Below are positions 44,172-53,141 of a DNA stretch of 64,000 nt, piece after piece. The notes under the pieces are model-generated. The model worked only from the letters and a program-made list of their open reading frames with translations, was not told where the DNA came from and made no database searches. The translations under genes were made by a program, and so were the position numbers. Numbering within the stretch: position 1 is the first letter of the stretch; every line of letters begins with the position of its first letter. Source of the DNA: Echinicola soli (GTDB lineage: Bacteria > Bacteroidota > Bacteroidia > Cytophagales > Cyclobacteriaceae); assembly GCF_006575665.1 (NCBI RefSeq), contig NZ_CP041253.1, forward strand, positions 3,881,001 to 3,945,000, given 5' to 3'.

Positions 44172-44958
44172 TTTAATTTAAGAAAACTGCTCCGGCCTGA
44201 AAATGAATGGATCTCGCTGTTCCACGACGCGAGCTAATTCATTTTCTTAACGGCCTGCTCATTTTTCTTAAACCGGTCTCACCAAGGGACTTCCTTAACT
44301 TTCCAAATCACATTTTGTAATGGTACCACTACGTGTAAAATTACCGATGGTCATTAAATTTTTAACAGATCAAACCAATAGTACCTTTTAAGAGACACAT
44401 AGTGGCAGGATTTTAACGCGATCTCCAAGGATGATTATTTCTTTTTTTGTATCCATATTGGTCAAAATTCCAATATCATGCCTCAGGGGTTGATGCATGA
44501 AGTACTTAAGGTAGATAGTGCCGTTTAGACCACCTGGGCAGGTATAAAAGCGACTAGTTCGTTTGCCTTAACCAAATAATAAAGCGGTTTGGCCAAATCA
44601 GAGTATCATCCTTGTAACAAATTGGTGATTACTGGTTACAGGGTCACACACTACTTTAAATTGCCAACCTTTAACCTACCTTTCATGGTTTTAGAGGCCG
44701 AAGTACTGGACCAAGCCATATTTCTGGGGACAAATAAATTTCAATCTGCTTATTTTAACATTCCTTTTCCTTGTAGATTATGTGATTAATGCTCCACTGG
44801 CGTGGATCGGGTTTTAGTGTAAATTTGAGGGGATTGGTCAAGTGATCGATACTAAAACCTAAATCGGTTTGCTAGACTGTTTATCATAGGCGTTGCCCAT
44901 GGCTATGGATATAGCGCCATTTCAAATCTTGGCTATCTCCTCTTGGATTTCCAATTTT

Positions 44959-45093
44959 AAAAAAATCAGTGGAAATCTGCCCAACCTGTCCCGCCGGGGC
45001 GGGTCAGCGTTACCTGCGTTCCATATAAAATAGCTTCAGCTCTAACTGACGCTTAGACATGTATGTCCAGCCCCCCAATTTTCCACTTGATCC
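44959..45093. repeat. Degenerate right part of the MITE-like element
   Basis: The block starting aaaaaatcagtggaaatctg resembles the second block of the elements at 13.1 and 58.5 kb. It ends with a terminus ccccccaattttccacttga plus tcc that matches their right end. A perfect GC palindrome cccgccggggcggg is inserted near 44990. The left end is not recognisable, so this is an old or partial copy. Confidence 0.5.
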
Positions 45094-45223
45094 GAAATAC
45101 TTTGGTGACCTGAAGCAATGGGCTCTCATTAATGATGTAATGTTTTGATTATTAAATTTTACAATATTCTATAGAATTATTACAACTATAATAAGGTGGT
45201 TTGGAATAAAATTTGGATGAAAT

Positions 45224-45244
45224 TGTAAGTGGCTGGATCTTACA
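45224..45244. promoter_or_regulatory. Candidate operator upstream of the CsbD gene
   Basis: TGTAAG (45224-45229) and CTTACA (45239-45244) form a perfect 6-bp inverted repeat with 9 bases between, a spacing suited to a dimeric regulator. Similar TGTAA words occur upstream of other genes of the stress island. No binding protein is known. Confidence 0.3.
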
Positions 45245-45393
45245 TCTAATTGGTTGAACCTAATACCACAAAAGATCAATTGATATCATCTTCCAGAACA
45301 GCATAAAGAAACAACTGTGAGATATCAGTACTTCTCCTATGGCAAAAGGCCATCAGGAAAATTCATTAAATCACACCTAAAACAAAAGTAATC

Positions 45394-45594
45394 ATGAGTG
45401 AAGCTAAAGAAAGAATCAAAGGAAATTGGAATGAGATCAAAGGAAAGCTTAAGCAGGAATATGGGGAATTGACAGATGATGACCTGTATTACGAAATCGG
45501 CAAAGAGGATGAACTAATGGGAAGGATTCAAAAGCGAATAGGAAGACCCAAAGAAGAATTGGAAGGCCTAATCATGAGGACGACCATTAGATGA
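45394..45594 (+). CDS. CsbD family general-stress protein
   Basis: The 66-residue hydrophilic protein matches Csb[27 protein letters not shown] at the start (residues 6-31) and [13 protein letters not shown] toward the end. CsbD proteins accumulate under osmotic or general stress; their molecular action is unknown. It stands alone, about 1.2 kb from the nearest upstream gene, with a candidate operator at 45224-45244. Confidence 0.93.
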   Translation: MSEAKERIKGNWNEIKGKLKQEYGELTDDDLYYEIGKEDELMGRIQKRIGRPKEELEGLIMRTTIR

Positions 45595-46800
45595 TGCTGG
45601 TTTCGTGAGAAGCAGTAGGTTTATCGTCAAACATGCACTAATCTATCTGTTTCGACCCGAAACTACTTCAAAAGCAGCCGCTACGCTTGAGTTTTTGCTC
45701 TATTTGGCAGCTGGCCAGATACCCCGTAGCGGTGCTTCGCTTTCGCCTCCAACTAACTGATTGTATTTTCCGTCCTAACTACGGTTCCCAAGACATAATC
45801 CGTCTTTAAACCAAATTTATATGGTTCTATATGGAATACTGTGGGTAAATTATCCATGGGACTGTCCCACTTGTGCGGATAGATCAGGGGAATAGTTTTG
45901 TTCCTATGGCACAAAGCCCGCTGGAGGCAACCTGATTTTACCAGGCTTAAATGCCTAGTGGCATTGGCCAGGACTCCCTTCTCACTATTTTAGCCGACAG
46001 AAGTGTAAGCAGGGATGCTCCGTTAGGAGCATTAGCTTGGTAACAAAAATTGGATACAGCATCCTAACAGTGCCGTAGGTACTGACCATGGGCAAGGAAA
46101 ACATATATCATTATCGACTGCATCAGGAGCATGGGCACCCAAATTCATCCGTCCACGCGATGCTTCGATCTCCATAGCCCGCTAGCGCTCAGTTTACCCA
46201 TAGTAAATCATAGAGAACCGTTTATACTTACATATGGAAGTAACATTTTTTGGGTCTTATAAAGACAGTGGAGCAGATTCTGAAAAAGTTCAAAAGGAGA
46301 ACCTAAATATTCCAATTGTTAATGATGAGATGATATACAATCCAGGGCTACTTGCATTGACAGATATTAAGGACAGACATTTTGATCTTGTGTCGATGAT
46401 GGCGCCCCCTACGGTCTTTAAATTGCTGATTATTACGTTATCGATGGGAAACTAGTTGTAATCCATTGTATATCAATACGGTAATAATTTCAAATTTATA
46501 AGTCGATTGTCGGGGGCATCATCCATCTAGTTGGTTTAGCTAACGGTGCTAGTATTTACCAACTTAAATCACCCGTTTTATTTATGATCCCTCATATAAT
46601 GACTACTACTAAAGAAATATTGCCAAATTCTGTGCCGATAACTGCCCCTTTTTCCTGTGGCCCGGGTGACAATTTCAGAAGCCAATATCAGGTTATTGTG
46701 TGTTATAAAGGTGACAATATCCTTCCATGATGTCACATTTCTGTAACATATGATGCATGGACGAATGAATGCTGCCTTCCTATAAAATGATCGGATACCC
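45595..46800. other. Gene-poor region with palindromic relics
   Basis: No gene is well supported in these 1.2 kb. Inverted pairs are ccgctacg (45678-45685) with cgtagcgg (45725-45732), and atgctcc (46015-46021) with ggagcat (46026-46032). The latter is followed by a ggtaacaaaaatt stretch and a gccgtaggtac palindrome, the make-up of a dispersed Bacteroidota repeat. A 73-codon frame at 46234-46455 is not recognised. Confidence 0.5.
46015..46083. repeat. Relic of a dispersed palindromic repeat
   Basis: The unit begins with the hairpin atgctcc-gtta-ggagcat, continues through attagcttggtaac and ends with an imperfect palindrome agtgccgtaggtact. From memory, similar composite repeats are scattered in other Cytophagales and Sphingobacteriia genomes. 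This copy has no associated gene. Confidence 0.45.
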
Positions 46801-48072
46801 TCATTTATTGGCGCTAACCCGCCAAATACGGTTTCCATTGTCGTCATTGACCAGGAGAGATCCATCAGGCATTAATGTTACATCAACAGGCCTCCCATAG
46901 ACCTCCGATTGATCAGCATCGGAAATAAATCCAGTAAGAAAGTCCACAGGTTTGCCAGAAGGTTTTCCTTTTGAAAAGGGAATGTAAATCACCTTATATC
47001 CACTTAACTCTTTGCGGTTCCACGACCCATGTTGCCCCACAAAAGCACCCTGTTGATACTTTTCGGGAAAAGCATCCTTAGTATAGAATGTAAGGCCAAG
47101 TGAGGCGGTATGACTACCTACCGGGACATCTGGAACTAAGGTTTTTTTGACCATTTCAGGGGCTTTTCCTTCCATTCTAGGGTCAGGAATAGCTCCATAA
47201 TAAGTATATGGCCAACCATAAAACCCTCCTTTTTTTACACTTGTGACGTAATCGGGCACGAGGTCATTTCCCAGCTTGTCCCGTTCGTTCACTGCTGTCC
47301 ATAGCTCTCCAGTGATTGGATTGATGGACATGCCCACCGGATTTCTCAGACCATGAGCATAGGTGATTTCTCCGCTGCCATCCGGGTTTACCTGCAAGAT
47401 GCAGGCGCGTCTTTCTTCTTCGTCCATTCCATGCTCACCGACATTGCTTGCGGAACCTACCGAAATAAAAATCTTGCTTCCATCTTTGCTCGCCAGAAGG
47501 TTTCTGGTCCAATGATTATTATAGCCTCCTGCTGGTAGGTCCACTATCTTCTCGCCTTCTTCCTGTATGGTTGTTTTGCCGGCTTCATAAGGATATCGAT
47601 ATAGCCCGTCCGTATTAGCCACATAGAAGTAATCGTCCAGCACCAATATGCCATAGGGTTGGTTTAGTCCTTCAAGATAATTTTCCTGCAGCTCATAATC
47701 TCCATCACCATCCTTGTCCTGAAAAATAACAATCCTGTCAGCACTGTTTTTTGTGCTGCTTTCTGCGACAAATACATCTCCATTTGATGCCACATACGTA
47801 TTTCTTGGATGTTTCATGTCTTTGGCAAAGAGACTAACCGTAAATCCTTCTGGAGCCTTGGGTTTTCCTCCTTCTGGCCAGTCAACCATTTTGCTTTCGT
47901 TGGTCACTGATTCGCTAGAGTAGGGAGGAGGCAATATCAGATCACCGACTGCAGTCTGGACAGTGTCGGCTGCTTGTTCCGATATATTCTCTTTTTTCTC
48001 CTTGGATACCTTGTCGCTGCATGAATAACAGCAAAGCAGTGTAATAAGAAATAGTGATAGTGAGATTTTCAT
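46801..48072 (-). CDS. PQQ-type sugar dehydrogenase lipoprotein (sorbosone dehydrogenase family)
   Basis: The 423-residue protein has a lipobox (LLCCYSC, lipid cysteine about residue 18). A beta-propeller of the soluble glucose/sorbosone dehydrogenase type follows: FAKDMKHPRNTYVASNGDVFVAES, LAGGYNNHWTRNL-like PAGGYNNHWTRNLLAS, RNPVGMSINPITGELWTAVNERD, and QHGSWNRKELSGYKV near the end. Such enzymes oxidise sugars using PQQ and calcium, but many relatives are of unproven activity. It is probably anchored in the periplasm or on the cell surface. Confidence 0.9.
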   Translation of the reverse strand: MKISLSLFLITLLCCYSCSDKVSKEKKENISEQAADTVQTAVGDLILPPPYSSESVTNESKMVDWPEGGKPKAPEGFTVSLFAKDMKHPRNTYVASNGDVFVAESSTKNSADRIVIFQDKDGDGDYELQENYLEGLNQPYGILVLDDYFYVANTDGLYRYPYEAGKTTIQEEGEKIVDLPAGGYNNHWTRNLLASKDGSKIFISVGSASNVGEHGMDEEERRACILQVNPDGSGEITYAHGLRNPVGMSINPITGELWTAVNERDKLGNDLVPDYVTSVKKGGFYGWPYTYYGAIPDPRMEGKAPEMVKKTLVPDVPVGSHTASLGLTFYTKDAFPEKYQQGAFVGQHGSWNRKELSGYKVIYIPFSKGKPSGKPVDFLTGFISDADQSEVYGRPVDVTLMPDGSLLVNDDNGNRIWRVSANK

Positions 48073-48152
48073 AGCATCAAATGGTTTATGGGTTGATGGA
48101 GTTTATGACCAAAGGACAATGACCAGTACAATCATAATGCCGTTTAAGCGCA

Positions 48153-49355
48153 TTATTTGAAGAGTCCCTTCAGCTTTTTGGCCAGTGAGCCCAAGAAATC
48201 ATCATCCTTGCTGCCCATATCTTCCTGGCCCAAAAAATAGCCTAGCGGTTTCAATACCTCTATCTGGTCGGCAATGATTTTCAGCATGCCAAAGAATGGA
48301 ATCGAAATGATCATGCCCACTACACCCCATACCAATCCTCCCAGCACCACGACAATGATCGTCACCAATGGGTTAAGGTCTACTTTGTCACCTACGACAA
48401 AAGGTTCTAAAATATAACTCTCGACAAATTGGGCTAGGCCATAGGTGATGGATACACCGATAAACAGCCCGGTCTCTCCACCTGATACTACCGCCATCAT
48501 CATCGCGATGACATAGCCGATCACCGTCCCCACATAGGGGATCATTGATAACACTGCTGCAATAAGGCTGATCAGAATAGGGCTATCTATCCCTGTAATG
48601 GTCATCCCGACACTATAAATGATCCATAGAAAAAAAATCAAGATAAGCCGACCGATAAGATATTGCTGGGCAATGGTCAATGAACCGTTTAAGATCTTGG
48701 TTGTTTTGGTCCCTTCACTTTTAGGAAAAAAGCGTATAATGGAAAGCCTGATTTTTCTTCTATAAAAAAGGAAAAAGAAGATATAAATAAAGGTGAGCAA
48801 CGAGTAGCCCACAAAATCAAAGAAGTTAGCAATTGCTGTTTTGACACCTTTGTTTTTTTCAGGAGCTTCCGCTTTGTTGTCTTTTTCTCCTGAAGAAGCT
48901 GTTTCTTTGCGCTTCTTCTCTTTGTCGGCTTTGGTACTATCCGATGGTACGGCAGAAGGCGGAATATTTAGGATTTCAAGTTGTTCATCAGGACTTACCC
49001 CTGAAATCCCCTCGATGGAGCCTTGTATTTTCCCTATCGTGCTGTGAAGTCTTCCTTTGACGGTATCCCAATTTTCATAAATATTATTGGCCTGCAGCGA
49101 GATAAGGACAAACATCGCCAAATACATACTTAGTGCCAAAAAAGTAGATAGAAAAGCCGCCAATAAACGGTTTACACCCCATATTTCAAGTTTCCTCGCT
49201 ATGGGAAGCAGGATCATCGTCACTAAGGCAGCAATAGCAATAGGAGCCAAAAACACATAAGCGTTGACAATGCCCACAATAAAAAAGTAAAGGCCTATTA
49301 CGTACAAAGGAAACAAGTAAAATAATGGATGAGGAAGTTTGTTTTTACTTTCCAT
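48153..49355 (-). CDS. AI-2E family transporter-like permease
   Basis: The 400-residue membrane protein has the AI-2E/PerM topology with about eight helices and the C-terminal signature VVGDKVDLNPLVTIIVVVLGGLVWGVVG. The family includes sodium/proton antiporters and proposed autoinducer exporters, so the substrate is uncertain. A charged low-complexity insertion at about residues 135-180 (SDSTKADKEKKRKE, EKDNKAEAPEKNKG) separates the third and fourth helices. ATG 49355 is preferred over a TTG at 49379. Confidence 0.88.
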   Translation of the reverse strand: MESKNKLPHPLFYLFPLYVIGLYFFIVGIVNAYVFLAPIAIAALVTMILLPIARKLEIWGVNRLLAAFLSTFLALSMYLAMFVLISLQANNIYENWDTVKGRLHSTIGKIQGSIEGISGVSPDEQLEILNIPPSAVPSDSTKADKEKKRKETASSGEKDNKAEAPEKNKGVKTAIANFFDFVGYSLLTFIYIFFFLFYRRKIRLSIIRFFPKSEGTKTTKILNGSLTIAQQYLIGRLILIFFLWIIYSVGMTITGIDSPILISLIAAVLSMIPYVGTVIGYVIAMMMAVVSGGETGLFIGVSITYGLAQFVESYILEPFVVGDKVDLNPLVTIIVVVLGGLVWGVVGMIISIPFFGMLKIIADQIEVLKPLGYFLGQEDMGSKDDDFLGSLAKKLKGLFK

Positions 49356-49650
49356 ACAGGCGTTTGATAGAATAAACAATGGTTTTAAGCATAATATTGG
49401 TAATTATAAACAAAACACATACCATAGATATCCAGTGAGCCTATTGTGGGACTTACCTTATCAGCAGTTAGTAGTTTAGTTTATGGAAACATTTCTAATT
49501 AATGTTCGAACACGGAAAGTTCAGGAGATTTAATGTTATCACAAAACCACATTTTAAAAGCTTCCCGTTTTTTGGACAGCAAAAAATTGTACAGTAGTTC
49601 GAGCTGCATCGCACCAGTTTTGGTAAGAGTTGATTCTTACTTCTAGTTTT

Positions 49651-50424
49651 CTACCAAATTACTTTTACTTGGGAGACCACAGGTAGGTGGTCGGAGAGGA
49701 GGATGGTTTGTTTTGGGGTGTTTAGTAATTTCCAATTGGTTTTGGGGTACCCAAAAATATAATCTATCTTGTATTTGGCTTCGTCTGAAGGGCTGGTCGG
49801 TTCCTGATTATCCAGCAGTGACCACAAGGACATACTAGAATTGATTTCGTTGGATGTTGGTCGGGCATTAAAATCACCGCAAATAAGCACGGGAATGGAT
49901 TTGCTGAGGAGGGTTTCATTGATCTGCTTCACTTGGAGTTGACGCTCTTCTGTATTGGTGTAGTCCAAGTGCGTGCTGGCAAAAACAATAGTTTTATCGC
50001 TTGCCAATTCAATAGTGGCCACAAGAAGGGCTCGCTGTTCCTTGCCATTTTCAGTAAATGGTAAAAGGATTCTTTCCGTTTTGGACATTGGATATCTGGA
50101 CAGGATGCCAATGCCATAATAGCCACCGGCATAATCGATGGTTTTCCCAAATACAGCAAACATTCCTGTCATATGAGCCAATTCTCCCATAAAGTCCTTT
50201 CCGTTTTGATGCGGGGCTCTTTTACGAAAAGTCTTAATGTCCACTTCCTGTAAGGCTACCAAATCGGCATCTTGTGCTTTAATAAAATTGGCAAATTCTT
50301 CCATGGAAGCACGCTCACCAAAGCGCAGGTTATAGCTGATGATTTTCAGGGTGTCTGACAATCCTTGCGCTTGAAGCTGAAAAGAAGATACAATTAAAAA
50401 TAGGACGAAATAGATTGATTTCAT
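49651..50424 (-). CDS. Secreted endonuclease/exonuclease/phosphatase family enzyme, copy 2
   Basis: The 257-residue protein has a signal peptide (YFVLFLIVSSFQLQAQ) when started at ATG 50424. The EEP catalytic set is complete: IISYNLRFG, LVALQEVD, STHLDY, CGDFNARP, KIDYIFG and LSDHLPVV. Members cleave phosphodiester or phosphomonoester bonds in nucleic acids or phospholipids. A longer form to 50490 would run through a terminator hairpin, which argues for the shorter start. It is the last gene of the SusC/SusD locus and a paralogue of its upstream neighbour. Confidence 0.9.
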   Translation of the reverse strand: MKSIYFVLFLIVSSFQLQAQGLSDTLKIISYNLRFGERASMEEFANFIKAQDADLVALQEVDIKTFRKRAPHQNGKDFMGELAHMTGMFAVFGKTIDYAGGYYGIGILSRYPMSKTERILLPFTENGKEQRALLVATIELASDKTIVFASTHLDYTNTEERQLQVKQINETLLSKSIPVLICGDFNARPTSNEINSSMSLWSLLDNQEPTSPSDEAKYKIDYIFGYPKTNWKLLNTPKQTILLSDHLPVVSQVKVIW

Positions 50425-50447
50425 AGCGATGATTTTTTGGACAAAAA

Positions 50448-50481
50448 AAGGCTGCCGCTTTCCTTGTGATGAGACAGCCTT
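50448..50481 (-). terminator. Terminator between the two phosphatase-family genes
   Basis: aaggctg (50448-50454) pairs with cagcctt (50475-50481). On the minus strand the hairpin is followed by a run of Ts. It begins just after the stop of the upstream EEP gene, so some transcripts should end here before the second copy. Confidence 0.6.
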
Positions 50482-50486
50482 ACTGA

Positions 50487-51311
50487 TCATGGATTTGACT
50501 TAAAGTCAAACAATGTAATAATGGGCAAGTGATCCGAAGCCTCCGTCTGGAGCACTTCATGTGACTTTACACCAAATGAAGTCCGTGGCCTAAAAAGGAT
50601 ATAGTCCAGTTTTCGATCAGGATCACGGGAGGGTATGGTGAAGCACTTGCTTTGATCCCCTTCGCAAGTGCTGGCGTAGCCCCTTTCCGAAAATGAGGTC
50701 ATTGTTGGTCCTTCTGGTGTGGCATTAAAATCTCCTCCAAAGATCACTGGATAAGGAGAGGAGGAAAGGACACTGTCAATCGCGGGAACTTGCAGTTCCC
50801 TATTTTCCGGTGTCAGCTCCATATGCGTATTGGCAATCGTCAGCTGCTTTTGCTCTACCGTAATAGCGGCTGTCATCAGGATACGGTAGCTGACGTATTT
50901 ACCATCCAGTTCCACACGGGGCAGGTGATGGATCTGCTGATCGGTCATGGGGTATCGGGACAATATCCCCAGTCCCGTTTCACCACCTTGATACGAAATG
51001 GCCTTACCATAGAAATAGTAAGTTAGCCCTGTTTTTTGCGATAACAGCTCCAGCTGATTGACCTTTCCGCTGCGGGTGGTGTTACGGTCTATTTCCTGCA
51101 AAAAAACGATATCTGCATCAGTGTGGCTGATGATCCGTGCAATAGAATCCAGGTCAGGTGTGCTGCTCTTATAAGGTGCACAGTATTTTACATTATAACT
51201 CATCACCTTTAAGGTGCCATTTCCCTCTCGGGAAGTATTTATTGACGAGGCTCCAAGCGGGAGAAACGTCACGCACAACCAAAATAATGTCGTCGCAAAT
51301 AGCGTATTCAT
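50487..51311 (-). CDS. Secreted endonuclease/exonuclease/phosphatase family enzyme, copy 1
   Basis: The 274-residue protein has a signal peptide (LFWLCVTFLPLGASS) and the full EEP active-site series: VMSYNVKYC, IVFLQEIDRNT, ANTHMELTP, GGDFNATPEG, KLDYILFRP and ASDHLPIITL. It should hydrolyse phosphoester bonds outside the cytoplasm. It lies 67 bases after susD and is clearly related to the next gene, so the pair probably arose by tandem duplication. Substrate is unknown; the SusC/SusD context suggests a phosphate-containing polymer or lipid head group. Confidence 0.9.
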   Translation of the reverse strand: MNTLFATTLFWLCVTFLPLGASSINTSREGNGTLKVMSYNVKYCAPYKSSTPDLDSIARIISHTDADIVFLQEIDRNTTRSGKVNQLELLSQKTGLTYYFYGKAISYQGGETGLGILSRYPMTDQQIHHLPRVELDGKYVSYRILMTAAITVEQKQLTIANTHMELTPENRELQVPAIDSVLSSSPYPVIFGGDFNATPEGPTMTSFSERGYASTCEGDQSKCFTIPSRDPDRKLDYILFRPRTSFGVKSHEVLQTEASDHLPIITLFDFKSNP

Positions 51312-51378
51312 ATTGAAATGTTTACATGAATATAAAATGGGCAGGATTGTTATAAGAACTTTCCTGCCCTTTAGTAAC

Positions 51379-53105
51379 TTATTCCCAACCGGGGTTCTGT
51401 CCTAGGTCGGGGTTTTTTATCCTTTCAGCATAGGGAACCGGCCACAGGTAATGTTTGGTTGGGTCAAAATTATCCAGGCCACCTTCTGCCACGGACTTTT
51501 CGTAAATAATATCACCAAATTCATCGGTACCATTGTCAGGATAGGGGTTAGCTCCCAAATCATTCATACAAACTTCCAGACTTGGACCCACCATGGCTTT
51601 GCCCAGGTGAACTTCACCTTCTTTCCATCTCAATACATCAAAATACCTCATGCCATCCATGGACATTTCTACACGTCGCTCCCGATGAAGCTCTGTTTCC
51701 AGATCCAGTCCCCAACTTTCCAGCTCCTCCAGGTTCATGGGATGCATATCGACACGTTCTCTGAGTTGGTTGACAGTCATGTCTATCTGTGCTTGAGTGA
51801 GGGTTCCTCCTTGAAGGTTAAACAGAGCTTCTGCATAGATCAAAAGGATTTCGGAATAACGGATGACGTTGATGTTGTTATGATCACGGTTAAACAATCC
51901 GGCCAGTTCCATTGAGTTGTACTTTTTGAAATAAAATCCTGTTAATCCATTGGCACCAAGTCGGTTGTTGTTTTGCAAGACGGCAAACCGTGGAAGCTGA
52001 TAAATATCATTGTCCGTATCGGTATCAGGATCTCCATCATCGCCACCAGGCCATTCGTCTCCTGGGCTGTAAACGGTCATTTGGAGACGTGGATCCCTGT
52101 TTTCAAAGTAATCTGTATAGTGTTCTTCAGGATAATTGTACAGTTCGGAAGTGGTTACAGTCTGGCCATAATATTCCAGTCCTGCTTTGGCGGGTTTACC
52201 ATCGGTGCACAAGAAAGCGTCCACCAGCCTCTTGGAAGCATTAAGACGAACATAATCCACTGGTGTACAAGTGTAATTGCTCATGTTATTGGTGCGGAGG
52301 TTATCTACAAAGAGGCTATAAATAATGGCTTCCCTATTAGCAGGATTTGTCTCTGCATTGCCCGCCAGCTTGTACATGTCGCGGTAGTTTGAATATAATT
52401 CATAAGGACTGTTGTCCATGATTTCCTTAGCGGTGTTGGCAGCCACTTCCCACATCTCATTTTGGAGGGCTACACGTGCCTTTAATGCCAGTGCCCCCCA
52501 GCGATTGATCCTGCCCACATTATCCCCTGAGGGAATTTCATTTCCCAGCTTACTGGCCGCCCAGTCCAGGTCATCCATGATAAACTGGACGACTTCCTCT
52601 TTTGGAGTTCGTGGCATATAAGCTTCGGAAGCGTTGATTACTTTATCCACCAAGGGCACATCACCCCAATAACTTGTCAACCAAAAATACTGCAGCGCAC
52701 GGATGACCTTAACTTCTGCAGCATAGACATCTTTGGTGTCCTGATCCACATTTGCCTTGTCATAGTGGTCCAGGAAGTTATTACAGGTAAAGATCGGTGC
52801 ATAAAGCCAAGACCAAAAGCTGGTAAAAGGAAATCCGTCCAAAGCAGTGTGCCTTCCTCCGGGGATTTTGGCCAGGCCACTGTTAAGGTCCCCCACACCA
52901 CGTCTCCGCCAAAAACATTTGGGTACATCAGTAATTCATAGTCCAAGCCCTCATAACAAGGATACAGAGCTGCTCGCAACTGGTTTTCTGTCTCCCAATA
53001 CGTTTCATGGGTAACACTGTCCAGTGGATATTTATCCAGAAATTCATCATCACAGGCACTGAAAAGAAGCAGTGCCAAGATCAAGGAATATTTTATATAG
53101 TTCAT
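51379..53105 (-). pseudogene. RagB/SusD nutrient-binding lipoprotein, frameshifted
   Basis: Two overlapping frames together encode one SusD protein of about 575 residues. The N-terminal frame gives a lipobox (ALLLFSAC) and the SusD start (FLDKYPLDSVTHETYW) up to GGDVVWG. It then runs into nonsense, while the other frame resumes with DLNSGLAKIPGGRHTALDGF and goes on to the normal C-terminus (NPDLGQNPGW). A run of five Cs on the plus strand (52890-52894, G5 on the coding strand) marks the break. A sixth G would restore WGDL. This may be a sequencing error, a true mutation or a phase-variable tract. The gene lies 36 bases after susC. Confidence 0.88.
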
Positions 53106-53141
53106 GTCAAATTGAATTAAATGTTGAAGTTGCATATCAGG

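Larger units (their letters stand above)
44172..45393. other. Gene-poor region with repeat relics
   Basis: No convincing gene lies in these 1.2 kb. A short open frame at 44589-44789 begins with TTG and has no conserved features. From about 44890 the sequence contains a ggcgttgcccatggctatgg block resembling palindromic dispersed repeats, and 44959-45093 is a diverged right half of the MITE-like element. An inverted pair TGTAAG/CTTACA lies upstream of the CsbD gene. Confidence 0.55.

Noticed and set aside
44589..44789. Plus-strand frame of 66 codons
   Set aside because: It starts with TTG, has no conserved motif or ribosome-binding signal and lies in a repeat-relic region.
46234..46455. Plus-strand frame of 73 codons
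   Set aside because: The predicted peptide has no recognised domain or partner gene and lies in a gene-poor segment; it might be a gene fragment but support is too weak.
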